A DNA stretch of 64,000 bases from Aphis gossypii (GCF_020184175.1 NW_026083024.1:1-64000); one strand, 5' to 3'. Positions 10,447 to 21,700 are shown, counted from the stretch's first letter. Notes: a model not told the origin generated them from the sequence alone. Made by a program: numbers and translations.

Positions 10447-10606
10447 ATGTTTAACTGTACGACCTGTGGAAAAGTGTACGCTCATAAGCGTGGTTTGAAC
10501 AGACATGTCAAAACTCACGATGGATCGGTGATTTCGTGTGGAATATGCCTCAAGATATTCACCCGCTGAGACAAACTCAGCATCCACGTACAAAATTGTC
10601 ATAGTA
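10447..10606 (+). pseudogene. C2H2 zinc-finger exon with internal stop
   Basis: Reading from ATG at 10447: a first finger with FNCTTCGKVY...LNRHVKTH, then a second with CGICLKIF...LSIH...C. The codon before DKLSIH is TGA where this finger family has Arg or Ser, so the copy is broken by one base. The final codons run into CATAGTAAGT, a good 5' splice site, so it was probably a first exon. Short C2H2 exons of this kind occur near Polinton genes in insect genomes, which would make it an accessory gene of the remnant at 7.06-10.1 kb. That link is inference. Confidence 0.6.
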
Positions 10607-13046
10607 AGTATATTGAATATTAATCGATAGTGTTCCGTAATATACACATAGATGATTCGCTTAAATCAGGGTTATTAATTAAATTATTTTTAAAATAGAG
10701 ATCGTTAAAAACACTCCCGAATTTCACAGCGCTGTACGAGTAGGTGGTTCAATGGGTAAATAATTTTTTCTCATATAAATAATAATAATGTAGCTATTTT
10801 AACGTGTGTGAAGTTGGGTGACCAAAGCTAGGTGACTGTTTTTCAGACGAATAGTGATAAGAAACCTTGTATGTGTTGCTGCATTATGTTTAATTCCAGG
10901 CGCCAAACATTTATATTGCCATTTCTAAGTTACTTCACCGTTATAAAACACAAGATGTCGCACTATGTCATGTAATAATTATCTGTTTTAAAAGTATATT
11001 ATAAATAAATATTACCACGATAATTATACCGAACATATTGTCATCATACCATTATGATTTGTAACAAACCAATAATAATAGAAACTAGAAAGTTAGGTTA
11101 TAACTTATTAATCTCTCCATAGTCGGGCATAGTCCATAATATAATACACGTACTAAGTTCTAACAAATATACGTTGCCATGTTGTTTAAAAGTTTAAAGA
11201 TACTGTGGTATAACCATTATTTGGAAATGTAAGTATTTTCTTAGTTATTTAATTATCTAGTTGTATTTTATTTAAGTGCATTGTAATATTTCGTTTAACT
11301 ATCCACATAATGATTGTTAATGCAAACGAAAAATATCCACAACTACATTATCTGTTTGATACCAATTATTTGAGCCTCCCTCAATATTTATAGAGATCTA
11401 TGTAGTTATTAGATATATTGTAGGCACATTAAGAAGATGGATGGACATTTTGAGCTTAGAAAACTAATGTATTACATATTCAAGTTATATTCTATAAACT
11501 TAAACAAATAATCTTAATGATTTTAACAGGTTTAAAAATAACAGAAACTGTTTCTTTATGTTTTAAGGTAATATTGTATTTGATTTATATTTTTCAATAT
11601 TAATTACTAATTATATTAGATACACTCAAACAATTAAAAATATTATAATAATTATTTTTAAAATCAATACCTACACTATTTAAATAGTTCATGCATTTAA
11701 TTATTAAGATTGATTCTGGATTTTAATTGGCTTCAATATTAACATCTCATATAAAAGTACTTATGTATTTCTCTGTCAATAAATAGCTATAGAAATAATA
11801 AAATAAATATTTTATACATATAAACATTATTGTAGGTGCTGATAAATTTTTATATAATATAATATCATTAATGCTTAAGTGTATGTCGTCATATCCAGAC
11901 GTATGATTGTTTATATTTGAAATACCTTTGTTATTGTAAAAAAAATTTGGTACTGCCGAGTACCAGAAGTAATGACAAAAATATTTATATAAAGTTTATT
12001 ATTTGATAGGTATGAATCATAATATCTAGTCACAGTTCTAATCATTGAAGGAGTGTTTATGTTTTGAGTATTTCAATCCACAAGCTGTTGCAAAATAAGT
12101 TGAATGACAAGATTTCCATTTATGAATGGTCTACAAACAAGTAAATATAATCTGTTCTCTTAGAATATAATTTCTCAATATATTTATTTTTCTCATCTGT
12201 TTTCAGGTTTCATGCAGTCTACTGTCTACATTCACTATTATACACAAGATAGCAATATTTAATTTATCATCACTCAGTGTTATTGGATCCTTTTTAGCCT
12301 TTTAGGCTTAAATCCTTATTTTAATTATTAAAATCATACCTGTCTAATATTTTTTGTTTAAATATGCAATATTTGAAAAAGTGACAATCGTCAGCACATG
12401 TATTACAATATTTGTACAATATGAAGATTTTTATTAAAATTAGTGTTTGTTTTCCTAGTAATAATAATTTGTAAACGATTTATACTTTTTTTTCAATTTA
12501 AAATAATCATGTCTTTAATATGTTTGTATTTTATAATATTGTGTTGTATTTGTACATGTGTGTCAGTGTCGCATTGTCACAAGTTTAATGATGATTTCTT
12601 AAAGTGTAAAATATTATTGTATGCAGTAATATTTATTGTTAATTACATTAATTAAAATGTATGTATTTACAGGCACAAGTGATCCAGGTTTTTATTCAAG
12701 TTTTCTAATCTGTATTTCTCCGATTTTTTCCTCGCGCTTTCAATTTGGTTTTCCGCAGTTTTTTCCTTACGAATTCACTTCGGTGTTTCTGCAGTATTCT
12801 TCAAGTGTTAATTCTAAACATTTAATTGTTAGAAATATTTACTATTCGAATTATACCTCGTGTTTTCAATTTTGTTATTATACAGTGTTCATTATAAACA
12901 TTTAATTGTTATAAATATATAATATTGTTAATTTTTTATTGTGTTTTATTTTTAACATTGTTTTTATTTCATTTAATTTTAATTTTTTAGTTTTAGTTGT
13001 AGTTTGTTGTAGCTGTCCGAGGAGTATAGACTCTGACAGCTTTAAG
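10607..13046. other. AT-rich interval without a recognised gene
   Basis: Open frames at 12443-12905 are short, hydrophobic and without motifs; they look like chance frames in AT-rich DNA. A segment containing AAACATTTAATTGTTA is present twice (about 12818 and 12896). Confidence 0.5.
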
Positions 13047-13331
13047 TGTCGACGAATTACTGTTTCAGACACAAAACCGTCGACGAATTACTGTTTCAGA
13101 CGTTCAAAACTGTCGACGAATTACTGTTTCAGACACAAAACTGTCGACGAATTACTGTTTCAGACAATTAAAAGTGTCTAAGAATTACTATTTCAGACAA
13201 TCAAAAGTGTCTAAGAATTACTGTTTCAGACAATCAAAAGTGTCTAAGAATTACTGTTTCAGACAATCAAAAGTGTCTAAGAATTACATTTCAGACAATC
13301 AAAAGTGTCTAAGAATTACTGTTTCAGACAC
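13047..13331 (+). repeat. Tandem array of nine splice-acceptor-like units
   Basis: Nine units of 28-33 bases. The first few read GTCGACGAATTACTG, the later ones GTCTAAGAATTACTG, each followed by TTTCAGAC. Each unit therefore contains a pyrimidine stretch and CAG that resemble a 3' splice site, and its ends GTCT/AGAC are inverted. The last unit ends CAG-ACACT-GTAAGT, that is, an acceptor and a strong donor five bases apart. The array lies 28 bases before the ATG at 13359 and upstream of the DDE-type gene. Confidence 0.8.
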
Positions 13332-13358
13332 TGTAAGTAATAATTTATAAGGTTAAAA

Positions 13359-13601
13359 ATGAGTTTAAAAGATAAATTGAAAGAGGTAGCTCATTATATT
13401 AACACCGAATATCCAGAATTAAATTTTGAGAATGTCTCGGTTTCAGATAGTTGTGTAAGTAATATTTGCATGACCATTTTTAAGAAAGGTAATGATCACA
13501 ATTTGAAAAAATCTATAGTGAATGCTATTAAAAGAAAAAATTCATCTCTTCGAAAGTGTATTGAAACTATGAACTGTGATGTTATAGCTATCAGAATTTA
13601 A
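13359..13601 (+). CDS. Small unknown protein, 80 residues
   Basis: Open from ATG at 13359, lysine- and asparagine-rich, ending CDVIAIRI. No domain is recognised. It starts right after the acceptor-like array and overlaps the beginning of the DDE-type gene frame (13588) in another frame. It could be the first exon of that gene, joined by a lost base or by splicing, or a separate small ORF of the same element. Confidence 0.35.
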   Translation: MSLKDKLKEVAHYINTEYPELNFENVSVSDSCVSNICMTIFKKGNDHNLKKSIVNAIKRKNSSLRKCIETMNCDVIAIRI

Positions 13602-14513
13602 TAATAATAAAATAATAAAATGTATTGAGTATTGTAATTACACGGCTAACGATTTTGTAAATTATAATTACACAACTCTATCCAACATATGTAGACACAT
13701 TAAAGTTACAATAAATAAAGTTAACAGATATAAAGTGTACAAACAATGTAAAAAGTATTTCAATCTGTCATCATCGTGTTTACAAATGGATAACACAGAC
13801 AATATAATTGATACAAATAGTTTTTGTTTTAATGAAAACTCTGATAATGATGCTGATATTTTTAAAAATTGTACTTATTATACTGTGCACACAGAGTCTG
13901 AACTTTTGCATAATGACAATGATATATCATTTGAATATACAAATTCATCGGCAGAAATTGATTTCATTCAAACTAAGAGAGATCCATTAATACCTAGTAG
14001 TACTCCAATTTTACCAGAAAACATGAATGATGAATCTGTGTTTGTTACCCCAAGTAAAATAACAAACGGAAAACATGTACCAAGCCCCCTCAGGAATGCT
14101 TATTATAAGAAAACACCTGTAAAGTCTGGCATTGTTCTACCTCTAAAAACAAAAAATCAATTTCCTAAACAGTATGAAAACCATGATTTTGTGTTTTTTG
14201 AAGGATCTTTCAAATTTTCATTTGAAGAATGGTCCCTTATGAACTATACAAACTTCAAAAGTCAAACCCGTTTGGACAAAAAAAAATATCCTATTATGTT
14301 CAAAAAGCGCATTAGAACTGTGAACAATACATGTGTTATTAATGCGAAAATGGTCAGATATTTTAAAAGTCATTGCAATGTGTACATGTATTGTAGCCAT
14401 GAGGGGTGTAAGACTTTTAGGATTAAAGTCCAGCTTGCAAATGGAACGTTCGTAGCAAATGTCTATAGTTCTGGTTTGAATTATCATCACAATCCAGATG
14501 ATGATGGTCTCAC
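13588..14513 (+). pseudogene. DDE-type transposase-like gene, part 1 (zinc-finger N-terminus)
   Basis: First part of a large transposon-like gene. It opens with a C-x2-C...H type finger (CIEYCNY...NICRHIK), passes through an acidic linker, then a conserved block with YENHDFVFFEGSF, SFEEWS and a second Cys/His cluster (YCSHEGCKTFRI). The frame is intact to 14513, where a Polinton is inserted in codon phase: GATGGTCTCAC is followed by the 6-bp target duplication and continues in the same frame at 41803 (AAATCACGT). Family assignment is tentative; the D, D, E residues seen in parts 2 and 3 suggest a MULE-like DDE enzyme. Confidence 0.65.
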
Positions 14514-14959
14514 AGTAGTATACATTTGTATGTTCTGCGCACTTTTGACTGCAGAGATTGCAAATTTTTAAGGGGGATTTTTCCCCTCAAACTTTTTTTT
14601 TCTCCGCTCTACCAGACTGCGGTGATTTTAAAATTTTTAGGTGGATTTTCCCCCTCAAACTTTTTTTTCTCCGCTGTACCAGTAAAAAAACACTGATTTT
14701 CAAAAACCATAATGTATGTTCTGAGCACTTTTGACTGCGGAGATTGTAAAATTTTAAGGGGGATTTTCCCCCTCAAACTTTTTTTTTCTCCGCTGTACTA
14801 GTAAAAAACATTGATTCTCAAAAACCATAATGTATGTTCTGCGCACTTTTGACTGCGGAGATTTTTAAAATTTAAGATATAGTTTTAACCAATTATTTTT
14901 TCCCCTGTTACACATAAAGTTTAAACAGTGTATACACACTTCAACACTATTTATTTCCC
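14514..14959 (+). repeat. Polinton left terminal inverted repeat
   Basis: Matches 41416-41796 inverted. It is built from tandem modules containing TCTGCGCACTTTTGACTGC, GGGGGATTTTCCCCCTC and TTTTTTCTCCGCTGTAC. The left TIR holds one more module than the right. Its inner end is the CACATAAAGTTTAAACAGTG and CTATTTATTTCCC block. The module core is shared with the repeats at 7061-7430. Confidence 0.9.
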
Positions 14960-15152
14960 TTGTAAGTTAAACATTCAGGTTACACAATAATTTCATTTTT
15001 TTTTTTTTTTAATAAATTATAGATAAAAGTCGTTTTATTGAATTCATTTCAGTTCAGACAGTTCAGTTAATATTCAACTATCGTTCAATCAGGTTCTGTT
15101 AGTTTTAATCAAGTTTAATTCATTTAAGTTTTTTTATTTTTTTTTATAAAAA

Positions 15153-15557
15153 ATGAATTTTCAACAAATTAACAACAGTTTTTGTTCACTTGTTTCGTTA
15201 GTACGAAACAATGCATATCCTACATATCCAGAATTCACTACATTTATATCAAGATTGAAAACATTCAATTTATTTCCGTTGACTTCATCTCAAGATAAAT
15301 ACTCATTAGCTGAAAGCGGTTTTATATATTCAGGGAAAAAAGATATTGTTGAATGTTTTTGCTGCGGTCTTATATTGCATCGTTGGGAAAAAGAAGATAA
15401 TCCATGGATTGAACATTCAAGATGGAATCCGAAATGTGTTTTTGTATTATTATCAAAAGGAAATCAGTTTGTTGAAAATGTAGTAAAAAAATATGGTAAG
15501 ATTATCGATATTTGTGATTGTGATTGTGGATCAAGGTCATATGATACTGTTGTTTAG
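15153..15557 (+). CDS. BIR-domain (IAP-like) protein of the Polinton
   Basis: 134 residues, intact. After about 50 N-terminal residues comes DKYSLAESGFIYSG, then the zinc ligands CFCC, HRW, and H/C in WIEHSRWNPKC, the BIR C-x2-C...H-x6-C pattern. No RING or second BIR follows; the tail is Asp/Cys-rich and ends SYDTVV. It is the first gene inside the left TIR and has its own start with no upstream splice signal needed. IAP proteins restrain caspases, so a Polinton carrying one might protect the host cell during replication; that function is inference. Unlike most other genes here it has no frameshift. A relative lies at 9718-10059. Confidence 0.85.
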   Translation: MNFQQINNSFCSLVSLVRNNAYPTYPEFTTFISRLKTFNLFPLTSSQDKYSLAESGFIYSGKKDIVECFCCGLILHRWEKEDNPWIEHSRWNPKCVFVLLSKGNQFVENVVKKYGKIIDICDCDCGSRSYDTVV

Positions 15558-15939
15558 TTCATTTAACTTTCTATATTTCAATAAAAAAAATCTGAATTTA
15601 ATAAACTTAAATGTGTTAATAACTTATTTAATACCTCGTGAACGTATAGCCTAGTGGGATAACGCGTCTAATTTAAATTTAATATGTTAATGATTTTTAA
15701 AAAAGTTTCAGGTTCTATCGAATTAGGTAGGTAAGTATAATAACTCTTTACTGTTTATCCAACTAGACACTATACGTTCACATTTTTTTTTCTTTTTTTT
15801 TTCTTTTGTAACCTTACATTTGTTTAGTATAACATGTATGGATAAACAAAACTTGTTAGTTTGAGCTAAGCTGTCTAGTGATCATATTCATATTTCTAGA
15901 AAAAAAATACTGTTTACTGTTTTTTTTTATTTTATCAAT
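15558..15939. other. Interval between BIR gene and next Polinton ORF
   Basis: AATAAAAAAA just after the BIR stop (about 15580) can serve as a poly(A) signal. The rest is AT-rich with long T runs; no gene seen. Confidence 0.4.
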
Positions 15940-16556
15940 ATGAATCCATCAATCGTTGTATCAAAATCTGTGTTCGATATTCGTCCTTTTAGTAAGAAAA
16001 GTGTAACCGTTGGACTTCTAGTTATAAGCAAATTTCAATTATTATATTATTAGAATGTAAATTAACTAAAAAAGTTGTAACGTTAGATCTTGATCAGTGG
16101 TGTAAGTTAATGTGCGAAAACAATTTTAATACAATTATCGAAAATTTGCATACTCGTTGTAAACGTGTTAAGATAGCTGATAATTTTTTCTACTCTGTTA
16201 ATGTAAACCAATCAACTATAGTTTTATATTCTAATGATAATTATATAACATTATCTCATATTGATCTTCATCGTTTGAAACAATTACAACATTGTATTGA
16301 CTTGTATATTGTTGAAAAACAGAAAAAATTGGAATCATACCAAAAAACGTTTGATACAGCTTATACGTTAATTAAGTCTGACGTAAATGGGTTACCATCA
16401 TCTTGTCAACGAAACGAATTTACAAATCAATATATTCAAAATTATGATTTCAGCTACAGCAATATACAAAGTGAAGATTGTTCATTTATGTACGAGTTAT
16501 TACAATTTCATTTTAATTCATTGTCGAACATGATATTACAAGATTTAGTGATGTAA
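15940..16556 (+). pseudogene. Unknown Polinton protein, about 200 residues, one frameshift
   Basis: Reading starts at ATG 15940 (MNPSIVVSK) and is lost near 16020-16050. It continues in another frame through LLECKLTKKVVTLDLDQW and CENNFN to TAA at 16554-16556, so a single indel separates the parts. The protein is rich in Asn, Tyr and Ile with no recognised domain. The short beta-rich segments (KKVVTLDL, STIVLYSNDNYITLS) hint at a DNA- or protein-binding fold but prove nothing. Its position between BIR gene and minus-strand spliced gene suggests an early Polinton accessory gene. Confidence 0.5.
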
Positions 16557-16825
16557 TATAAAAAAAGTTTCTTATTTATTTTAATTTATCGTTCTTGTAA
16601 AAAAAAAAAAAAAAAAAAAAAATGTGAAATTAATACCACTTGTATACTAACTTTCAATATTTTATTTTTATTTTTTTTTTTGTTTTTATTTTTATTTTTA
16701 TTTTAACCTATAAATGAATTATTATTATTTTTTTTTTTATCTAAATAATAAAAAAAATATAAATATAAAAAAATTTTTTTTTATTAAATAAAATTAATCC
16801 AACACCATATCCTATTACATACATT

Positions 16826-17058
16826 TTATAAGTTTATTTTTTTTGGTTTGTGTCTGATTAGCTTCTTGGCGGGATGTCGCATCATTTTGTCGAAATCAGA
16901 TTGAATGAGCGTCACCATTTCTTTGGCTGTAGTTAAATCATCCGGATGCTGTCCTGTTAAAGATATTTTGAGTGAGCATTCAGCATGCTTCCATCTAAAA
17001 AAGTTAGGTTAGGTTAAATTAAATTTTTATTATAAATATTTCACTTTAGTTAAATATA

Positions 17059-17092
<34 letters not shown>

Positions 17093-17656
17093 TATCTTGC
17101 AGAGCAACTTTATCAATTTTAGCACATTTATAATGTGCTATAGTCCAGTAATCTACAGCCGTATTGTCTACAGGTGTCTTAACCGTTAATGAACAATCAT
17201 CCTTTTTTATATTCAAGGTGTTCTCTGCATCGGTTGGTATAGTTGGATCTGTTATTAAATCTAATATTTTGTCTGTATAACAAATAGCAGTGCTCTATAA
17301 AATAATAATTAAATTATATTTTTTTACTTTTTCGTAATATGTTATAAATTATATAACTCACCTTTTTCGTCTTTTTCGATACTGGTTTCTTCTCCGGTTT
17401 TACAGCTAACCTTTTCGATGTACCTTTTTTTGAGATGTTGTTGCAATATTATCCTATAATTAAAATAGACGATAAGCTGATGACGGTTTACAAAATAAAT
17501 TTTTCATAAAATATTTAATGTCTTTTAATTAAAATAATATATTATATTATAATAAAAAAAAAGAAATAAATAAAAAATAAATGTTTTTTTTTTTTTACTT
17601 ACTTCGGAAAATACAACCGACTCCTCGTCATCGCTTTTAAATGAGTAGCAGGACAT
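16826..17656 (-). CDS. Spliced four-exon Polinton gene, unknown function
   Basis: No single frame shows this gene; it appears on splicing. Exons: 17656-17603 (MSCYSFKSDDEESVVFSE, then GTAAGT), 17453-17362 (acceptor AATTATAG; basic Lys-rich segment, then GTGAGT), 17294-17092 (acceptor TTTTATAG; contains ICYTDKILDLI and DYWTIAHYKC, then GTAATA) and 16994-16826 (acceptor TTTTTAG; WKHAECSLKISL to a basic end, TAA). Splice phases agree at all junctions, except that exon 2 is one base short in its A7 run. The protein is about 170 residues: acidic start, basic linker and an all-alpha C-terminal domain with conserved-looking Trp and Cys. It lies on the strand opposite to its neighbours. Function unknown. 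Confidence 0.65.
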
Positions 17657-17989
17657 TTTTTCAAAATTAAATTAATTTTTAAAAAAAAAAAAAAGTCTAG
17701 ATTGTAAATCTGTTGAAGTAAACTGAATATACTGTATCGATGAGTCTCTTATATATATATTATATATAACCACTTCTACTCCTCCTCTTAAGTTTAAAAT
17801 AATCAGTTCAGCTAAAACACTAACTAGAATAAAATTTGAAAGGTACGTCTTTTCAATTCGAAAAAATAGAATGTAATAACAAGTGCAATTTGTATCTAAA
17901 AGAATGTAATTGACTTCTACATTTCAATGTCAGATTTGAAAGGTTATATACAATTTAGCAAGGTACGTAAATTTAGCAAGGTAAGATTA

Positions 17990-18246
17990 AAATTAAATAA
18001 TTGGTGATAGTAAACATGAAATAGAAACGTACGTATATTTTGGAGACTACGCCGCCCAAATAGTTTAATATAAAAGCGGTTGTGGTAGTATTAAGAATTA
18101 GACATACAGCTAGTTCATATGTAGAAATCCTGCATCTTACATTACTTCATTCCTGTTGCCCTGAGCTGATATTAGTTGGTTAGATTTAGAATAATAAATA
18201 TTAATATATTAAATAATTGGATTACGAACATAGTTTTAATAATCGT

Positions 18247-18279
<33 letters not shown>

Positions 18280-18445
18280 AAATATGTATTTAAATAATTG
18301 GTTATAGTAAAATATGAAATAGAAACGTATAGTCGAATTTCCTGTTTACCATGACACGCACGTATATTTTTGGGGGACTACTCCCAAATAGTTTAATATA
18401 AAATGGGTGTGGTAGTATTAAGAATTAGACAAAGTTAAGCTTCAC
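17990..18445 (+). promoter_or_regulatory. Duplicated promoter-like segment
   Basis: Two copies about 330 bases apart (about 18000-18115 and 18297-18440) share GAAATAGAAACGTA, ACGTATATTTT, CCAAATAGTTTAATATAAAA and GTGGTAGTATTAAGAATTAGAC. TTTAATATAAAA looks like a TATA box, with transcript start expected near the AGAATTAGAC. The second copy has an extra insertion of about 30 bases. They lie upstream of three ORFs that each begin just after a splice acceptor, including PolB. Confidence 0.5.
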
Positions 18446-18659
18446 TTACGCATAGACCGATGACATTGTTCTATACTTAACAATACATCGAGCTTGCTTT
18501 TATTATATTCAGTGAATAAATAACTTTAATTTTAAATTTCTTACACATACGACAAAGTGGACTTCGTCGTTGAATCGTGCTGAACCATCTTCACCAAGAC
18601 CGTTCACTACAACTAGAAGCCAGTATATTTTTTTTCAAGCATCTCCACGCTAACAGAAA
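18446..18659 (+). other. Putative untranslated leader exon
   Basis: The stretch after the second promoter copy ends AACAGAAAT-GTAAGTAC at 18660, a strong 5' splice site. No long ATG frame lies in it, so it could be a leader joined to acceptors at about 19658 (TTTCAG), 21793 (TTTTTAG) or 22319 (ATTTCAG). This is inference from splice signals only. Confidence 0.4.
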
Positions 18660-19650
18660 TGTAAGTACTATTACTTTACTACTATTAACTAGCTTTAAAT
18701 TAAATATTTACTATTATAATTTTCTACTATAAAAAATGGTATTTTACATAATTTACACCACAAATAGGTTCATTTGTATCAAAAATATAACATGTATTTG
18801 CGTTACATAAATAAATAAATTTTTAGTTTTTTTTTTTTTTACACCACGTTAAAAAAAAAACGAAATGAAATACCTATGTAATTTGTACCAGCCCTAAAAT
18901 TGAGTATAGTACGAAACATTTTGAATAGTTCAAAAAGATTAGTGTGTAGTACAACATTTAAAAGTATGTCATTTATTATAATAATAATAATATGTTTAAT
19001 TTTATATCTTCACATTTTTTTTTTTTTTTTTCCAAACCACATATACACAGATACATCGTAAACAATATTTTGTGTTGTTACGTCTTATACACTTAATTTT
19101 AGTTATTATTATTTTTTTGTTATAATTAGCTTAGTTATAGTAAATGTACGGTATGTACACGGAATATATTCTGTGGTATATATATATATATATATATAAA
19201 CAAAAAATAGTTACTAGCTTTTTCTTTCAGAGTTTAGTTGATATAAATAATGATAAATTATGTTTTATTTTTTTTAAAAAAAAAAATAGTATAATATATT
19301 AACAAGAATTTATTATTAATATATATATATATATAGAGTTTGTTTTACATTTATTTATAATTAAAGTATGATTGATTTTATATATTTTATGAATTATTGC
19401 TAAACAAAAAATTTACTTATATATATACATTTTATTATAATTATAATTTTAATAATGTGAACAATGTTACAAATTATATTTTAGTAAGTACAGATTAGAT
19501 AATGCCCCTTTTTTAATTTTATTGGTGTGAATTATAAACTTGAAAAGTGGTAAATTATTTTTTTTAGATGTGGTGTAAATGAGATATAGTTTTTACATTA
19601 CCTTTTTTATATTTAAAAAAAAAAAAATAAACGAATAAATATTTACCTAT
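18660..19650. other. AT-rich intron-like interval
   Basis: Long T and AT runs, several (TA)n stretches, no gene recognised. It would be intron if the leader at 18446-18659 is real. Confidence 0.4.
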
Positions 19651-19667
19651 AATTTCAGAATTATAAA

Positions 19668-19909
19668 ATGGAATCTCCTCAAATCGTTTACCTCCGATCT
19701 TTGATTGAAGAATTACATTTGAATGTTTTAGAAAACCAAAAAAGTGTTGATCAAGATGAAGAAGAAAAAAAATAGATATAAGAGCTTTAAATAAAAAAAT
19801 TAATAATTTATATAAAAAAAAAATAATAGATCTAGTTGAAATAGATAGGTTAAGAAAGGAAAAAAGGGACGTTTTAGATGAGTTTAATTTTTCTTATTTA
19901 TTGGTGTGA
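19668..19909 (+). pseudogene. Small charged coiled-coil protein, one frameshift
   Basis: ATG at 19668 lies ten bases after a TTTCAG acceptor. It reads MESPQIVYLRSLIEELHLN..., reaches a stop after EEEKK in an A8 run, and continues in the next frame as IDIRALNKKINNLYKKK to TGA at 19907-19909. Together about 80 residues of heptad-like Leu/Ile with Lys/Glu, a likely coiled coil. It resembles the ORF at 21796-22170 in length of its first segment, in acceptor-ATG arrangement and in composition, so they may be paralogues or alternative exons of one transcription unit. Confidence 0.45.
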
Positions 19910-19999
19910 AAAATGTAATAGACATATACGTTATCGCTCCACAATTTTAAATAATCAACTAGAAGATTTAATAAATAAATAAATTTGTTTAAATAAATC

Positions 20000-21700
20000 T
20001 ATTTTTAGATTCTGAACGAAGTGATGAATGTATTGATTTTACAATGATGTGTGTTTTTTTTTTTTTTTTTTTTGTGTCTGTGTACAGCATAACTAGTCGA
20101 AATAATGCTCCAATTTCAAACAATGGGGGTGGTTTCCGATGTAAAAGTGAATATCCTTGGTGCATTATAGAGGTAAAAAGTTAACATTTTCCAACAGTTT
20201 TCAAAAAAATCGAGAAAAACAAAAAAAAAATGACGGAAAAAACGGGAATTTTTACGCAAAACCAGTTTTCGACCAAATCGATTTTTTTTTATGGTTGTAA
20301 TTCAAAAACTAATTACTGAAAATACTTGAAATTTTCACCAAATGTTAATGTCAGTGGTATCCGTATATAGTTAAATTTTCAAAAAATTTTGACTTTTTTT
20401 GAGTTATTTATAGACCACTGAAATTTTCTATTTTTTTGAGAAATTTTTTTTAAAGTGTCGATAAAAAATTTTTGGATGACCAAAAAGTTTTGAAAATTTA
20501 ATACAAGGTTCCTTATGAGTTGTTTTTAATGTAGCTAAAAAAAATTAAAAATCGTTAGTCACAATTTTTTTTTATAAGCGATTTTTACGAAATCTGTCGA
20601 AAACGCGAAAATTTGCAAGTAATTTTGAAGTTGAAAAATCATAAAATTTTTTTCTTTTATAACTAAGTTTTGAAAATTTGGTACAAGGTTCTCCATACAT
20701 TTTTCTTCAAATATCTGTAAAAAAAACTCTACCGGATTCAGACAAAAAATTTTTATGAGTGTTTGAAATTTAAATTTTTACAAAAACCGCGTTATATAAC
20801 AGTTTAGCCTCAAACGATTTTTGATATTTGTTATTATTCAAAAAGTACAAGTCGTAGATACTTGAAAATTTTACCAGTTATTAAGATTCGCGTTTTCTTT
20901 ACGTGATTTAAATTTCAAAATATTTTGACTTTTTTTGAGCTATTTATCGACAACTGAAATTTTCAATTTTTCTGAAAAAATATTTTTGAAGTGTCGATAA
21001 AAATTTTTTGGCCCTATCAAAATACTTGAAAATTTAATACAAAGTTCCTCATATGTTATTCTTATAGTGATTAAAAAATTATAAGAATACATAGGCACAA
21101 TTTTTTTTATTAGCATTTGAAGTTCAAATTTTGACGAAAATTCGTCAAAATTATGAATATTTGCGAAATATTTGAAGTTGAAAAATCATAAAATTTTTTG
21201 TGTTTATAACTAAGGATTAAAAATACAACACTAAGTTTTCCATAAGTTTACCTTCAAGTATCTATAGAGAAAACTCGAAGCATCATTATAGGAAAAATTT
21301 TAAGTGTGTTTGAATTTTAAATTTTAACGAAATAGCGTAACGATAACGATTTATCCTCAAATGATTTTACATATTTGTTATTACCTATTCAAAAAGTATA
21401 AGTCGTAGATACTTGAAAATTTTACCAGTTATTAAGATTCGCGTTTTCTTTACGTGATTTAATTTTCAAAATATTTTTTAATATAAGCTGGTTTTTTTAA
21501 ACCACCTTTTTTACCAACCACTAGAAATTATATCCTAGGCTGACAAATCATCTTCGTTCAGAATCGTTTTTCGTATACAATGATAACTATCATTGGATTC
21601 AAATTTAACACTCCTATAATATATAATAATGATCCATACGGCACCTAATGTACAGCAGAGCGGTACTCACTTGCCCACTTTTTTTTAACCTGATTTATAT
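20000..21700 (+). repeat. High-copy aphid-type repeat element, copy 1
   Basis: Starts near AGATTCTGAACGAAGTGATG and ends TCATCTTCGTTCAGAATCG followed by a unique-looking tail with GCACCTAATGTACAGCAGAG and ACTTGCCCAC. The ends are inverted relative to each other (GATTCTGAACGAAG / CTTCGTTCAGAATC). The interior is a string of diverged repeats with GAAAATTT, AAATTTT and TTTTTTGA motifs and carries no reading frame. The same tail occurs at 57420-57620 (inverted) and 58800-59010, and the left part at 56740-56825 (inverted). It is a non-autonomous element inserted in the Polinton. Confidence 0.75.

Noticed and set aside
12443..12905. Hydrophobic short frames as possible membrane proteins
   Set aside because: T-rich DNA gives Phe/Ile/Leu-rich chance frames; no start context, splice or motif evidence.
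13047..13331. Regularly spaced repeats that resemble a CRISPR array
   Set aside because: Units are contiguous tandem copies with no unique spacers, in eukaryotic DNA, with no cas genes.
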